A stretch of DNA of 64,000 bases from Bacillota bacterium (GCA_023399055.1 JAEWQV010000013.1:62001-126000), one strand, 5' to 3'. Shown: positions 16,451-25,498, counted from the first letter of the stretch. The notes: generated by a model not told the origin, from the sequence alone. Program-made: numbers and translations.

Positions 16451-18694
16451 TTAGTTCAATTCGAATATTTCATAATTATTCTGAGTAACTATTATCCTAT
16501 ACCACTTACCGTGCCACTGAATAGGAATCTCAACCTTTTCCCAGCTTTCAGGCAAATGTGGCTCCAGTTTAATTTCTTTTTCCCACATAGCACTTTTTAA
16601 ACCCGCAAATCCATATACGACCAGTTGCCACAATCCACCGCAGTTCGCAATGTGAATGCCTTCTGCCGCTCCTTTTTTATCGAGTGACAGATCAATATCC
16701 ACGACTTTTTTAAGGAACTTTTCTGCTTCCTCCATCCTACCCATCCAGGCTGCCAAAATCCCGTGAACTGCCGCTGAAAGTGAGGAATCGTGGGTTGTTA
16801 TTGGCTCATAGTATTCATAATTATTACTTACTTGTTGTAACGTAAATTCATTAGAAAATAGCAGCAGCATCTCCAAAATATCAGCTTGTTTTAATGCTTT
16901 GGATCTATAATTCTTTTCCTGTGAGATAAAGTTACCAAAAGGCTTGGATCTGTCCGTCCAGATGGCATTAAAGTCCAAGTCTGCATAGTATTCAAAATCA
17001 TCGGACTGGTATATAACCTTTGAGGTTTCATCATAGGAAAGTTTCAACTTATCTTTTACTAGTATAAATTTATTAATCTCCTCTGCTGTTAAACCTAAGC
17101 GTACTTTGACCTCCAGATATTCTGTTTCATTTTGGCTTTGAAACAGGTTTAGGTACTCTATAGTTTTATCTAAGCTAAACTTAACCATTCGATTGGTATA
17201 TACATTATTTCTGGTCATGGGAAGATACTCATCCGGCCCCATAACTCCCAACAGCTCATAGTAGCCTTCTTTATTCCAGTCAACTCTTTGCACCCAGTAT
17301 CTTGCTGTTTCTACCATCATTTCAATGCCGTATTTTTTGATAAAATCTATATCGCCAGTCGCATTTACATAATGAATCATCCCATAGATGATATCCGCTG
17401 TAATATGTACCTCATGATCACCATATTGCCAGCAGGGGCACTGCTCTTCTCCTGTTATGGACGATTCCCAGGCGTAACGAGCTCCCTCATAACCGTATGC
17501 CCTGGCATTTTTCTTTGCACCTTCTAAAGTATTATACCGGAACAGGATCAAGTTTCTGACTGCTTTGGGATTTGTATGTATGAAAAATGGCAGCAGGTTT
17601 ATTTCAGTGTCCCAGAAATAACGTCCGAAATACGCCTCACCGGCATATCCCTTTGCACAGATAGCAACCCTTGCATCATCTTCATGATTTGCCCTGATGA
17701 GGTGATAGATGGAGGCTCTCATCGCTAACTGCACCTTATCATCTCCCGTTATTATAATATCTGACGTCTTCCACTTCTCCGTCCATATCTGTAGATGTCG
17801 CTCATAAAGTTTATCATATCCTTGTTTCTGAACATTAATTAAATAATTTTCAGCTCTATCTTTTAGTGAACCAATCTCGTTATCTCTATCGGTAACGACT
17901 GATGTTATCTTTGCAATCGTGAAAGAGTCTCCTGCTTTTATTTGCTTCCCCCCATGATACATCACTTTACTAGAATCCGTTACCTTATCTGAAAACATTT
18001 TATTAGTAGCATCCATACTGGACATCATAAGCACACAATTTCCACCATCTGTGATGGTCTCTGCTATAATATAGCCATTTTCCTCTTTCAATGTCCGTAC
18101 ATTTTTAAAGTGGTTATAGCCATTCGTTCTTACACCTGTGTTTATTCCACCTTCAATCGTCAGAAATCCTTCCCCTGCTAGAGCTTGGATTTGCACCTGC
18201 TGTAAACAAAGATGTTTATCGACAATACTAATAACCCGTATATATTCAAGCCTTAACTGCAATCCAGCTTTTGTTTCCCAGGTAAAACATCTATGTAAGC
18301 AGCCATCTCTTAAATCCAGCCACCGTTTATAGTGCTTAATCTTGCTTTGTTCCATATCCAGCTTCTCATCATTTACACTTAATTCTATCCCAAAAAAGTA
18401 AGGCAGATTAATTATTTCCATTTTTAATAAAGGATGAACTCCTACTATACCCGGAAGGAAGGTACCCCATTTTGTTTTTGAATGTTTGGGTTCTTCCAAA
18501 GTTACATTTGCTGGCATCCTTAGATATTCTTCATCCTGCAAAGAGTCCAGCAAACCTTCTTCGAAGCTGCCCCTGACATGCATATAACCATTTCCCTGGG
18601 TAAATAAGCCCTCAAAGTGCTTATTTGTAGCTTCGCAATATTTTTCTTCAATAATACACCACTGATTATCTATTTCTCTGGTCCTAATTTTCAA
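16451..18694 (-). CDS. GH65 family disaccharide phosphorylase
   Basis: 747 residues, the usual length for glycoside hydrolase family 65 (maltose, kojibiose, nigerose and trehalose phosphorylases). The N-terminal beta-sandwich opens with LFTQGNGYMHVRGSFEEG (30-47). The (alpha/alpha)6 barrel carries RYFWDTEINLLPF (358-370), the general acid E489 in GVMGPDEYLPM and the phosphate-region motif TTHDSSLS (633-640). These inverting enzymes convert an alpha-glucoside plus phosphate to beta-glucose 1-phosphate. The usual DEYH of maltose phosphorylase reads DEYLPMTRNN here, so the acceptor pocket probably differs. It is the last gene of a leftward operon with an importer; no beta-phosphoglucomutase is nearby. 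Specificity is unknown. Confidence 0.88.
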   Translation of the reverse strand: MKIRTREIDNQWCIIEEKYCEATNKHFEGLFTQGNGYMHVRGSFEEGLLDSLQDEEYLRMPANVTLEEPKHSKTKWGTFLPGIVGVHPLLKMEIINLPYFFGIELSVNDEKLDMEQSKIKHYKRWLDLRDGCLHRCFTWETKAGLQLRLEYIRVISIVDKHLCLQQVQIQALAGEGFLTIEGGINTGVRTNGYNHFKNVRTLKEENGYIIAETITDGGNCVLMMSSMDATNKMFSDKVTDSSKVMYHGGKQIKAGDSFTIAKITSVVTDRDNEIGSLKDRAENYLINVQKQGYDKLYERHLQIWTEKWKTSDIIITGDDKVQLAMRASIYHLIRANHEDDARVAICAKGYAGEAYFGRYFWDTEINLLPFFIHTNPKAVRNLILFRYNTLEGAKKNARAYGYEGARYAWESSITGEEQCPCWQYGDHEVHITADIIYGMIHYVNATGDIDFIKKYGIEMMVETARYWVQRVDWNKEGYYELLGVMGPDEYLPMTRNNVYTNRMVKFSLDKTIEYLNLFQSQNETEYLEVKVRLGLTAEEINKFILVKDKLKLSYDETSKVIYQSDDFEYYADLDFNAIWTDRSKPFGNFISQEKNYRSKALKQADILEMLLLFSNEFTLQQVSNNYEYYEPITTHDSSLSAAVHGILAAWMGRMEEAEKFLKKVVDIDLSLDKKGAAEGIHIANCGGLWQLVVYGFAGLKSAMWEKEIKLEPHLPESWEKVEIPIQWHGKWYRIIVTQNNYEIFELN

Positions 18695-18704
18695 TTTTAC
18701 ACCA

Positions 18705-19529
18705 CTACCCCTTCACTGATCCTGCTGCAAGACCTGATATAATCTGTTTTTGTAACAGGATAAAGATTATAATACTAGGAAAAACAACGACAATGGTTGC
18801 TGCAAACATAGCACCATAATCACTGGCAAATGCACTCTTAAAGTAAAACAACGCAATAGGCAGAGTTCGCTTCATCGTATTCCCAGTTAAAGTAAGAGCA
18901 AATTGGAATTCATTCCAACAGAGTAAAAATTGAAGAACACCCGCTGTGGCAAAAGCAGGGCGTGTAATTGGCAACACAATCTGAACAAAGGTTCTAAAAA
19001 ATCCTGCTCCATCAATATAAGCAGCTTCTTCCAGGGTATATGGAATTGTCTTTATATAACTAATCATAATATAAAAGGTTGTTGGCATGCCTAATGCAGT
19101 ATATACAATAATCATACCTGTTAAGCTATCATATAAACCTGTTGTCGATAATGTATTATAAAGTGGCTGTATCAAGGCTGCCCCCGGAATTACAAGTCCC
19201 ATAGAAAAAGCAAGAACCACAGTCTTTTTCAATCTAAATTTACACCGAACAACCACATAAGCTGCCATTGAGAATATGCATAGATTTAAAACTGTTGATA
19301 TGGTCGCTATAATTACGCTGTTCCTATAAAATACGACCAAAGGTGCCAGGTGAAAGGCTGTTACATAGTTTTTGAATTGTAATCCACTTGGGAAACCAGC
19401 TACGGAAGACATAATTTCATTATTTGCCTTTAAGGAAGAAAATAAGACCCAAATAAATGGGGTTAATGAAATTAAAACAATGACTGATAAAAGTAGACCT
19501 ACAAGAATTTTTTTAATGATCTTTATCAT
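18705..19529 (-). CDS. Sugar ABC transporter permease, MalG type (GH65 locus)
   Basis: About 274 residues with six predicted membrane spans, an EAA loop reading LEEAAYIDGAGFFRTFVQIV, and the MalG-type ending GLAAGSVKG. The start at 19529 is chosen because GGAGGT lies 10 bases upstream, and the ATG 18 bases earlier falls inside that ribosome site. It ends 10 bases before the phosphorylase start, so imported disaccharide can pass directly to GH65. An unusual 150-base gap filled with hairpins separates it from the first permease gene. Confidence 0.9.
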   Translation of the reverse strand: MIKIIKKILVGLLLSVIVLISLTPFIWVLFSSLKANNEIMSSVAGFPSGLQFKNYVTAFHLAPLVVFYRNSVIIATISTVLNLCIFSMAAYVVVRCKFRLKKTVVLAFSMGLVIPGAALIQPLYNTLSTTGLYDSLTGMIIVYTALGMPTTFYIMISYIKTIPYTLEEAAYIDGAGFFRTFVQIVLPITRPAFATAGVLQFLLCWNEFQFALTLTGNTMKRTLPIALFYFKSAFASDYGAMFAATIVVVFPSIIIFILLQKQIISGLAAGSVKG

Positions 19530-19547
19530 AGACCTGTTTACCTCCAT

Positions 19548-19680
19548 GATGGCGTTTTACGCCATTACAAAATTTGTGAAAGAAGCCGCTAGTAGGTTCT
19601 TTCCACATGAAAAAGTATTACTTTCACAAGTGAAAAAGTTTTTCTTTCATGAGCGAAAAAGTTTTTTTTCACTTTTCTCC
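19548..19680 (-). repeat. Array of small hairpins between the two permease genes (GH65 locus)
   Basis: On the plus strand, an A/T-rich unit of 22-24 bases of the form GAAAAAGT-TT-CTTTCA is repeated three times (about 19606-19675), each copy able to fold on itself. A fourth hairpin, ATGGCGT / ACGCCAT with a 3-base loop (about 19549-19565), sits right before the ribosome site of the second permease. The gap between co-transcribed permease genes is normally only a few bases. A comparable array sits at the same place in the operon at 56909-57005. Confidence 0.65.
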
Positions 19681-20550
19681 TTAATCTTCTTTATCCATCT
19701 TGTAAATCAGACGGATTGTTAAAAGTGTCACGACACCTAGAGTACTTAAAATAACCCCCTGTGTATTTGCTAGGGCATAGTCATTATTCGTAAACACGGT
19801 TCGATAGAGGTACATTGGTAAATTCATGGTTCTATCCCCCGGCCCTCCACTTGTAGTCATCATAATGATGTCTAGTTTTTGCAGCATACTTGTGGCTGCC
19901 AGCACTGTAGCCGTACCAATAATATTTTTCATTAAAGGTAGGACGATATATAAATCTGTTTGAAAGGATGAGGCACCATCAATTCTTGCCGCTTCGTAAA
20001 CTTCATCTGAGATGGAGGACATTTCTGCAATGACAAGTATGGTTACTAAACCTGCATAAGGTAACCAGGTCATTGTAACCGCCAGAAAGGCAGTTTTTGG
20101 GTCCATAAACCAGTTTTGATAGAAGGCTTCACCTGTGATTTTTGAAATTAAATTATTCATCATTCCGAATTGGGGATTCATGATACAGAGAAATAGCATA
20201 CCGAGGGCGGCACTTGAGATAATGTTTGGTATAAAGAAAATTGTTCTTACAGCGTTAGAATACCACCTTTTCTTCGCTAGTATTAACGCTACAGCAATGC
20301 CGATTACAATATGTATCGTGGATTGCAATACAATCCAAATAATCGTATTAAACATACTTTTTATAAAGCCATCATCCTTTGTAATCAAATAGATGTAGTT
20401 ACTAAGTCCAGTAAAGGACAGTTTTGATCCAATGGACCAGCTAAAAAAGGAAGACCCAAACAATACCATGACAGAGCTAAGAAAAACAAATGCGAAAAGC
20501 AATAAACCGGGTGTCAAAAATATTACGATCCATTTTCTATTTTTAGACAT
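19681..20550 (-). CDS. Sugar ABC transporter permease, MalF type (GH65 locus)
   Basis: 289 residues with six predicted membrane spans. The EAA loop reads DEVYEAARIDGASSFQTDLY, and the TTSGGPGDRTMNLPMYLY segment is typical of the UgpA/LacF-like first permease of carbohydrate uptake family 1. AAGGAGA lies 5 bases before the ATG. It pairs with the MalG-type protein encoded downstream. A structured repeat lies between it and the binding-protein gene. There is no ATPase gene in the operon. Confidence 0.9.
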   Translation of the reverse strand: MSKNRKWIVIFLTPGLLLFAFVFLSSVMVLFGSSFFSWSIGSKLSFTGLSNYIYLITKDDGFIKSMFNTIIWIVLQSTIHIVIGIAVALILAKKRWYSNAVRTIFFIPNIISSAALGMLFLCIMNPQFGMMNNLISKITGEAFYQNWFMDPKTAFLAVTMTWLPYAGLVTILVIAEMSSISDEVYEAARIDGASSFQTDLYIVLPLMKNIIGTATVLAATSMLQKLDIIMMTTSGGPGDRTMNLPMYLYRTVFTNNDYALANTQGVILSTLGVVTLLTIRLIYKMDKED

Positions 20551-20576
20551 AATTGTCTCCTTCTAAAAGTTTTATC

Positions 20577-20663
20577 AAAGGGGCAGTTGCAAAAAGTACC
20601 TACGAGAAAAGGGAGTATATAACTCCCTTTTCTCAACATATAATAGACTTTTCAACAACCCCA
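20577..20663 (-). repeat. Doubly folded ~87-bp repeat, copy A, between the binding-protein and permease genes
   Basis: The outer arms are GGGGCAGTTGCAAAAAGT against ACTTTTCAACAACCCC. An inner, perfect 12-base stem GAGAAAAGGGAG / CTCCCTTTTCTC sits within them, and the conserved single strand ACATATAATAGA links inner and outer stems. It closely matches copy B at 57927-58016 in arms, linker and position. It begins 25 bases after the binding-protein stop codon (leftward reading) and ends 27 bases before the first permease start. A role as an mRNA stabiliser or partial terminator that favours the binding protein is inferred, by analogy with the malE-malF spacer. Confidence 0.8.
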
Positions 20664-20687
20664 TTGATATGAGAAGCACTTCAAATA

Positions 20688-22058
20688 TTATTTATTAAGT
20701 TCGGCTGCCTTTGTAAGGTAGGTTGCCATTTCTTCTGCTGTAATATCGTTAAAAGCTAGTTCTGGATAACGAATTGAGAATTCTGCAACTACACTGGAAT
20801 ATGCATTGTTATCAATATTTCCAAAGTAATAATCAGCCTCTCCACTTAATTTGATTAACTCTGCAACGATTGGATTTGCCGCTTTGTACTCATCAGTAAT
20901 CGCAACATTTGTTGTTAATGGAAGTGCACCCGCCTTTTCTAAGAACACCCCTTGAGCAAACTTATTTGTTTTGAATTTTAAGAATTCTAATGCTGCTTCT
21001 TGTTCTTCTTGTGACTTACCATTGGTACATAGTACATATCCAACTTCAAATTGTGAGATGATACCATTGTTTGGATATAGCGCAACTCCTACTCTGTCTT
21101 GAAGACCTTCTTTTGCTTTGGTAACATCGGAGAAATCAGGGCACATCCAAGGGCCATTTGCAATAATTGCTGCATTTTCCTGTAAAAAGTTATTTGCAGC
21201 ATTGGCATAGATTGCTCCAATTGCATCTGCTGTTGTATAGTCTTGTAAACATTTTTGGAGCATTGTAAGACCGTTAATTAATGATGTATTGTTGTAGGTT
21301 TCAGGATAGGTTGTATTCATATATTCATTACCTGCAGCACCATCCGTTCCTATCATAGCAGCTAACCAAAGGTTCGTGGTCCAAGCATTTTCTCCAGTCA
21401 TCAATGCTAAAGGTGTGAAGCCTGCTGCCTTCAGCTTTTCGTTATTTGACATAAATTCATCCCAGGTCTTTGCTGGTGTAATATTCGCTTTTTCAAACAT
21501 ATCTTTGTTATAAAAATAGCCCATTAACTGTTGTTGGTTCGCTATGGAATATAGTTTTCCGTCGTCTGTTTTGTTATAATTGATAGCACCTTCTCCAACA
21601 TTGCTGCTCCAATCAGCATCTGCTGTAAGCAAGGGAAGTATGTCAACTGCCTGACCATTAGCGATAGCAAGTTCTCTAATACCATTTTTACCCATAACTA
21701 CATCTGGTAAGGATTTTGATGCAGCTAAGGTTTTCATTTTATTCACATAAGCATCATCACTTGGTAATTCTTCAATTACTACTTTAATCTTCCCTTCATA
21801 TTCTTTGTTAAAGGCATCTATCACTTCTTTTTCAGCTGCTGCGGAGGCATGAGCTCCCACCATAAATGTAGCATAGCTTATCTCCACAGGTTCTTTCGTA
21901 TCCTTGGTTTCTCCGCCTTCATTCGAGGGTTGTTCCTCTTGCACGTTCGAGGGTTCATCACCGTTTGTTTGCTTATTTTGATTTGAACAAGCGGTAATTG
22001 ATACAACTAACAAGAATGCTACGAGTAAAGCAAGTACTTTTCTTAAATTAATTTTCAT
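20688..22058 (-). CDS. Sugar-binding lipoprotein (ABC solute-binding protein), GH65 locus
   Basis: About 456 residues. A lipoprotein signal ends in SITAC, followed by a low-complexity linker rich in N, E, K and P (residues 25-55) and a family 1 extracellular solute-binding domain (LPDVVMGKNGIRELAIANG, QENAAIIANGPWMC). The start at 22058 is chosen because GGGAGGAAATT precedes it, and the 12 extra residues from the upstream ATG contain no signal. It is the first gene of the leftward operon with two permeases and the GH65 phosphorylase, so the ligand is probably the phosphorylase substrate or a larger precursor. Confidence 0.9.
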   Translation of the reverse strand: MKINLRKVLALLVAFLLVVSITACSNQNKQTNGDEPSNVQEEQPSNEGGETKDTKEPVEISYATFMVGAHASAAAEKEVIDAFNKEYEGKIKVVIEELPSDDAYVNKMKTLAASKSLPDVVMGKNGIRELAIANGQAVDILPLLTADADWSSNVGEGAINYNKTDDGKLYSIANQQQLMGYFYNKDMFEKANITPAKTWDEFMSNNEKLKAAGFTPLALMTGENAWTTNLWLAAMIGTDGAAGNEYMNTTYPETYNNTSLINGLTMLQKCLQDYTTADAIGAIYANAANNFLQENAAIIANGPWMCPDFSDVTKAKEGLQDRVGVALYPNNGIISQFEVGYVLCTNGKSQEEQEAALEFLKFKTNKFAQGVFLEKAGALPLTTNVAITDEYKAANPIVAELIKLSGEADYYFGNIDNNAYSSVVAEFSIRYPELAFNDITAEEMATYLTKAAELNK

Positions 22059-22085
22059 AATTTCCTCCCAATATTTACGTTTTTT

Positions 22086-22107
22086 ATTGCTCAATCACTT
22101 GAGCAAT
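22086..22107. promoter_or_regulatory. Inverted repeat before the GH65 importer operon
   Basis: Nine-base perfect arms ATTGCTCAA / TTGAGCAAT with a 4-base spacer lie 28-49 bases upstream of the binding-protein start. The position suits an operator around the transcription start. No cognate regulator is assigned; the nearby two-component system is a candidate, though its AraC-type regulator would more often use direct repeats. Confidence 0.5.
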
Positions 22108-22279
22108 CTTAATATACTGCATTTGCTCATGGATAAGAATGGATAGCTTTTTCTTTTCATTGGGTTATTTTGACTACCTTTTGTCATGGTTTTATTTGTT
22201 TTCATTTTTACTGTGTCATTTTTACCTCTCTTGGATAATATTTACCTTATGGGTTTATCAGTAGGTGTTTTTAAGGAAA

Positions 22280-22335
22280 AATGTGCCTCCAAACATTAGT
22301 ACTATTCGCCTAGTCACTAACATTTGTGGCACATT
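22280..22335 (-). terminator. Terminator after the DUF4432 gene
   Basis: Long imperfect arms begin and end with AATGTGCC / GGCACATT and are followed, in the minus-strand direction, by a T-rich run. It lies about 80 bases beyond the stop codon of the gene at 22416 and ahead of the promoter of the importer operon, so the two are probably separate transcripts. Confidence 0.65.
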
Positions 22336-22415
22336 TTATATCCTGGTTTATCCATACAGGTTTAGCAGTAATCACCATTATCTAAAACTATTTGCTTATT
22401 CAATCTATACTACAC

Positions 22416-23531
22416 TCACAATTTCGACGCGGCTTCTATCTGTCTCTTCATAAATGAAATAGAGGGTGTATCTTTTAAAACTCCAATCACAATCCAGGAT
22501 TCGTCTTTGCCATAAGGCTCCAAATGAATTAATTCACCGTCAATTGTCTTCTGGCGTAGGGAGTTAGGTCTTGTCCTACATGGTTCTAAAGCATACATCG
22601 GCTCTGTAATGGCTCTCTTTGCAATCAATGACCTAGGAAAACTGCTCAAGGGCCTTATGACAAAACCAGCTTCCTCTTCCTCCGAATTCAAAATCATTTC
22701 TGCGGTTATATTCCCACTTTCTTTCATCAAGTCTGAACAACTTCTTAATTCAATAACTTCTTCCAACCCTTTCACTGTCTCGGGTATGTACTGATAGCAC
22801 CTTATAGGGTCAAGTTTAGAATTATAATCATATATTTCAAAAGGATTCTTTTCTTTTGGTGCTGAATCACGTAGCAACATTCTTTCCAGTGAAGTAGGAA
22901 GAACGTATCTTCCGCCCTTTGAAATGAATTCCCCATTCAGTTGAATATGATATCCATCGTCAAGTGGCTGATGTTCTCCCGTCAAATTCTTTGTACTATC
23001 TTTTCTCATCAATAACATTGAGTTAAAGCTCGTAAAAATCCTGATAAGCTTCTCATAGACGGATTCCAGTTGATAGCCCTTGATAGGTACAGTACCCTCT
23101 ATACAAATTTGTTCTCCATCCCATATAATACGGACGGATTCTAATGCAGTCTTTGAATAAGACCCTGTCCCATGTATCGTTCTGATTTCATCAGGTGTAC
23201 CGAATACTTCTGGCCCAAGTGCAGCGACCGCAGCATAAAAGCCCTTTTCCCATCCTCCAGCTTCCTGCAAGTTAACATTATCCGGATGAAGGAGTGCTTC
23301 GTCGCTCATGTCCCAAGAGATTTTCTCCTTACCCAAGTAGATTTCACCGATATCCATTCCTCTTTCCAGAAGCACGGAAAAGGTAAGTAACCCATTGGAT
23401 ACCATTAATATATTAATATGACTGCCATATCTATCCACAAATAGTTTTCTTTCAACAAAGCTGCCAAAAGGCAGTATTTTCGGAACATCTATTTCCAATT
23501 CCTCAAGTTTCAAAAGAATTTCTTCTCTCAT
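22416..23531 (-). CDS. DUF4432 family protein (aldose 1-epimerase-like fold)
   Basis: 371 residues. The segment LLERGMDIGEIYLGKEKISW (about 54-73), followed by AGGWEKGFYAAVAALGPEVF, matches the pattern of DUF4432, a family with the galactose-mutarotase supersandwich fold. The catalytic role is not established for most members; sugar mutarotation or sugar binding is plausible. There is no signal peptide. It sits between the GH65 importer operon and the two-component system, so a role in anomer conversion of the same sugar is inferred. A GGGAGGGAATA ribosome site precedes the ATG. A 17-base tandem repeat array lies 256-357 bases upstream. Confidence 0.72.
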   Translation of the reverse strand: MREEILLKLEELEIDVPKILPFGSFVERKLFVDRYGSHINILMVSNGLLTFSVLLERGMDIGEIYLGKEKISWDMSDEALLHPDNVNLQEAGGWEKGFYAAVAALGPEVFGTPDEIRTIHGTGSYSKTALESVRIIWDGEQICIEGTVPIKGYQLESVYEKLIRIFTSFNSMLLMRKDSTKNLTGEHQPLDDGYHIQLNGEFISKGGRYVLPTSLERMLLRDSAPKEKNPFEIYDYNSKLDPIRCYQYIPETVKGLEEVIELRSCSDLMKESGNITAEMILNSEEEEAGFVIRPLSSFPRSLIAKRAITEPMYALEPCRTRPNSLRQKTIDGELIHLEPYGKDESWIVIGVLKDTPSISFMKRQIEAASKL

Positions 23532-23786
23532 TATTCCCTCCCACCAATTATCTCTATTGGTTCACCATTATGGATTAAGAATACTTTATATTGTTATTTT
23601 CTTAAATAGATACCGTTTTCTATTGCTTGCATTAATTTGACTACCTTTATTCAGTTCATAGTTGTTCTACATAATCTCAGGACTATTTTTACTTTCCTTG
23701 TATTATTTTTACCTTCTATAAGTTGACTTGTTTCATTAACATAAAAGCTCCCCAAAACATTACAACTAGTTTCATATAGTCTTTCA

Positions 23787-23888
23787 TTTCATTTAGCCCA
23801 TCGTATCATCTAGTCCATCGTTTCATCTAGTCCATCGTTTCATTTAGTCCTTGGTTTCATTTAGTCCTTGGTTTCATTTAGTCCATCG
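23787..23888. repeat. Six tandem 17-bp repeats
   Basis: Six consecutive 17-base units of the form TTTCATTTAGTCCATCG start at 23787, 23804, 23821, 23838, 23855 and 23872. Most differ at one to four positions (TCTAG for TTTAG, CTTGG for CATCG). The array fills a quarter of the 407-base gap between the response regulator and the DUF4432 gene. It has no coding potential that I trust. It could bind a regulator repeatedly or be a simple slippage-prone minisatellite. Confidence 0.9.
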
Positions 23889-23938
23889 TTTTTGTCAGTC
23901 AAATCATTCCTTAACTTATTATTGATTACTTTCAGCTT

Positions 23939-25498
23939 CTAAGAATGTTCCTGCCTATATTCCGTCGGATTTTGCCCAACATATTTTAAAAATACATTCG
24001 TAAAATATGCAGGATCTTGAAAACCTACCGCAAGTGCAACCTCATATATTTTTAATGTACTAGTAATTAATAAGCCTTTTGCTTTTGATATTCGATACAT
24101 GTTGATAGCCTCAGTTATCGTATTACCAGTCCATTTCTTATAAGCTCGACTTAAGTAACTACTATTCAGGTATAATTCCTGACTGATAAATTGCAAGGTG
24201 AGTTCTTCTTTATAATGATTACGAATACATTCATCTGCTTTTTTGACCAACTCATTTTTTAAATCTTTTTTATCCTTGCAGGCATTTCTTAAATGTTCCA
24301 TTGTTTTATCGCCAATTGCCAATAAACTAAACATCGTTCTGGCATTCTGTATCAATTCATAAACCTCTTTTTCAAGGGCATTAAAATCCTGATCGGTATG
24401 ATATCGAACAGCTTTGCGAATGACTGAACTGCATATGACCAACATATACATTTTACATTGTTCAAAGCTACAATTGGAGGAAACGAGTTTATCATATAGT
24501 TTATGTAATTGATTACTTGCTTGCCCACTTTCACCCTCAAAGGTTAATTCACCTATTTTCCCAATATATTGATCAACATCGATGGGAAATTCTTGACCAT
24601 CCTCATTTTTGAAAACATTATAAACTTGAAGTTCACTACCTTTTATAATAATCTTTGATAAGGATTCTTTTGCTTGTTCATATCCAAGATGTATATCCAA
24701 AGGCTTATGTATCAGTTGGCTAAGCCCAAACCTGATATCAATTCGCATGAATTCTTCAACCATGATGATAATATCATTAAAAAACGTAATGATATCGTTA
24801 AGATTAATTCGGCTGGATTTATCAACGCATATAATAATTATCATATGTGTTTCTGATAGTGGTACAATACTAAAGTAACAATCTTTTAAAGCTATTTTCA
24901 AAATGTTCCTTAGCATTTTTGTTAATTCGCTCTTATCTTTATTTTTATCTTTATCATAACAATCAATTTCACAGGCACATAAGCAATAATTATATTGATT
25001 TAAGCGATAATATTCCATATCTGCATTACTTACGTTACCTGATGATATTAACTTATGAAACATTTGTGTCAGATAGATATCTTCATCGGTAGCGGCATCT
25101 TTTGGATTATATTTTTCCTGCTCTTTCATAATTAATTGAACTGTTTTCTCAATGGCTATCGGTAATTCATCGATGAAATCATTTTTTATTATGAAATCCA
25201 CCACATTGTATTTAATGGCTTGTTGGGCAAAAGCAAAATTAGAATAAGCTGTTAAAATGATTACCTTTGTATCTTTAAAATCTTCATGAATTCTCTTGCT
25301 AAGTTCAATTCCGTCGATTGAGGGCATTTTAATATCGGTGACTACTATGTCAATTGGATGTTCTTGCAGATATTGCAGTGCAACTGCGCCATCACTGCAG
25401 TCCATTACCATCTCGCATCCCAGTTTGTTCCAATTAATTAATTGTACAATGCCTTTTCTAATATTACTTTCATCATCCACGACCATCACTTTAAACAT
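23939..25498 (-). CDS. YesN-type response regulator with AraC DNA-binding domain
   Basis: About 519 residues. The receiver domain (1-125) has VVDDESNIRKG, the phospho-acceptor aspartate in VVTDIKMPSIDG and the conserved lysine region. A long central region resembles the linker of large YesN proteins. The C-terminal AraC double helix-turn-helix has YLNSSYLSRAYKKWTGNTI and VGFQDPAYFTNVFLKYVG, ending NPTEYR. The start at 25498 is preferred (GGAG 8 bases upstream); it overlaps the kinase stop codon by 8 bases. With the kinase it probably controls the neighbouring GH65 sugar locus. Confidence 0.92.
   Translation of the reverse strand: MFKVMVVDDESNIRKGIVQLINWNKLGCEMVMDCSDGAVALQYLQEHPIDIVVTDIKMPSIDGIELSKRIHEDFKDTKVIILTAYSNFAFAQQAIKYNVVDFIIKNDFIDELPIAIEKTVQLIMKEQEKYNPKDAATDEDIYLTQMFHKLISSGNVSNADMEYYRLNQYNYCLCACEIDCYDKDKNKDKSELTKMLRNILKIALKDCYFSIVPLSETHMIIIICVDKSSRINLNDIITFFNDIIIMVEEFMRIDIRFGLSQLIHKPLDIHLGYEQAKESLSKIIIKGSELQVYNVFKNEDGQEFPIDVDQYIGKIGELTFEGESGQASNQLHKLYDKLVSSNCSFEQCKMYMLVICSSVIRKAVRYHTDQDFNALEKEVYELIQNARTMFSLLAIGDKTMEHLRNACKDKKDLKNELVKKADECIRNHYKEELTLQFISQELYLNSSYLSRAYKKWTGNTITEAINMYRISKAKGLLITSTLKIYEVALAVGFQDPAYFTNVFLKYVGQNPTEYRQEHS

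Noticed and set aside
20577..20663. A classical IS-derived MITE with target-site duplication
   Set aside because: The element has inverted arms, but I see no convincing flanking direct duplication at either copy, so I call it a structured repeat only.
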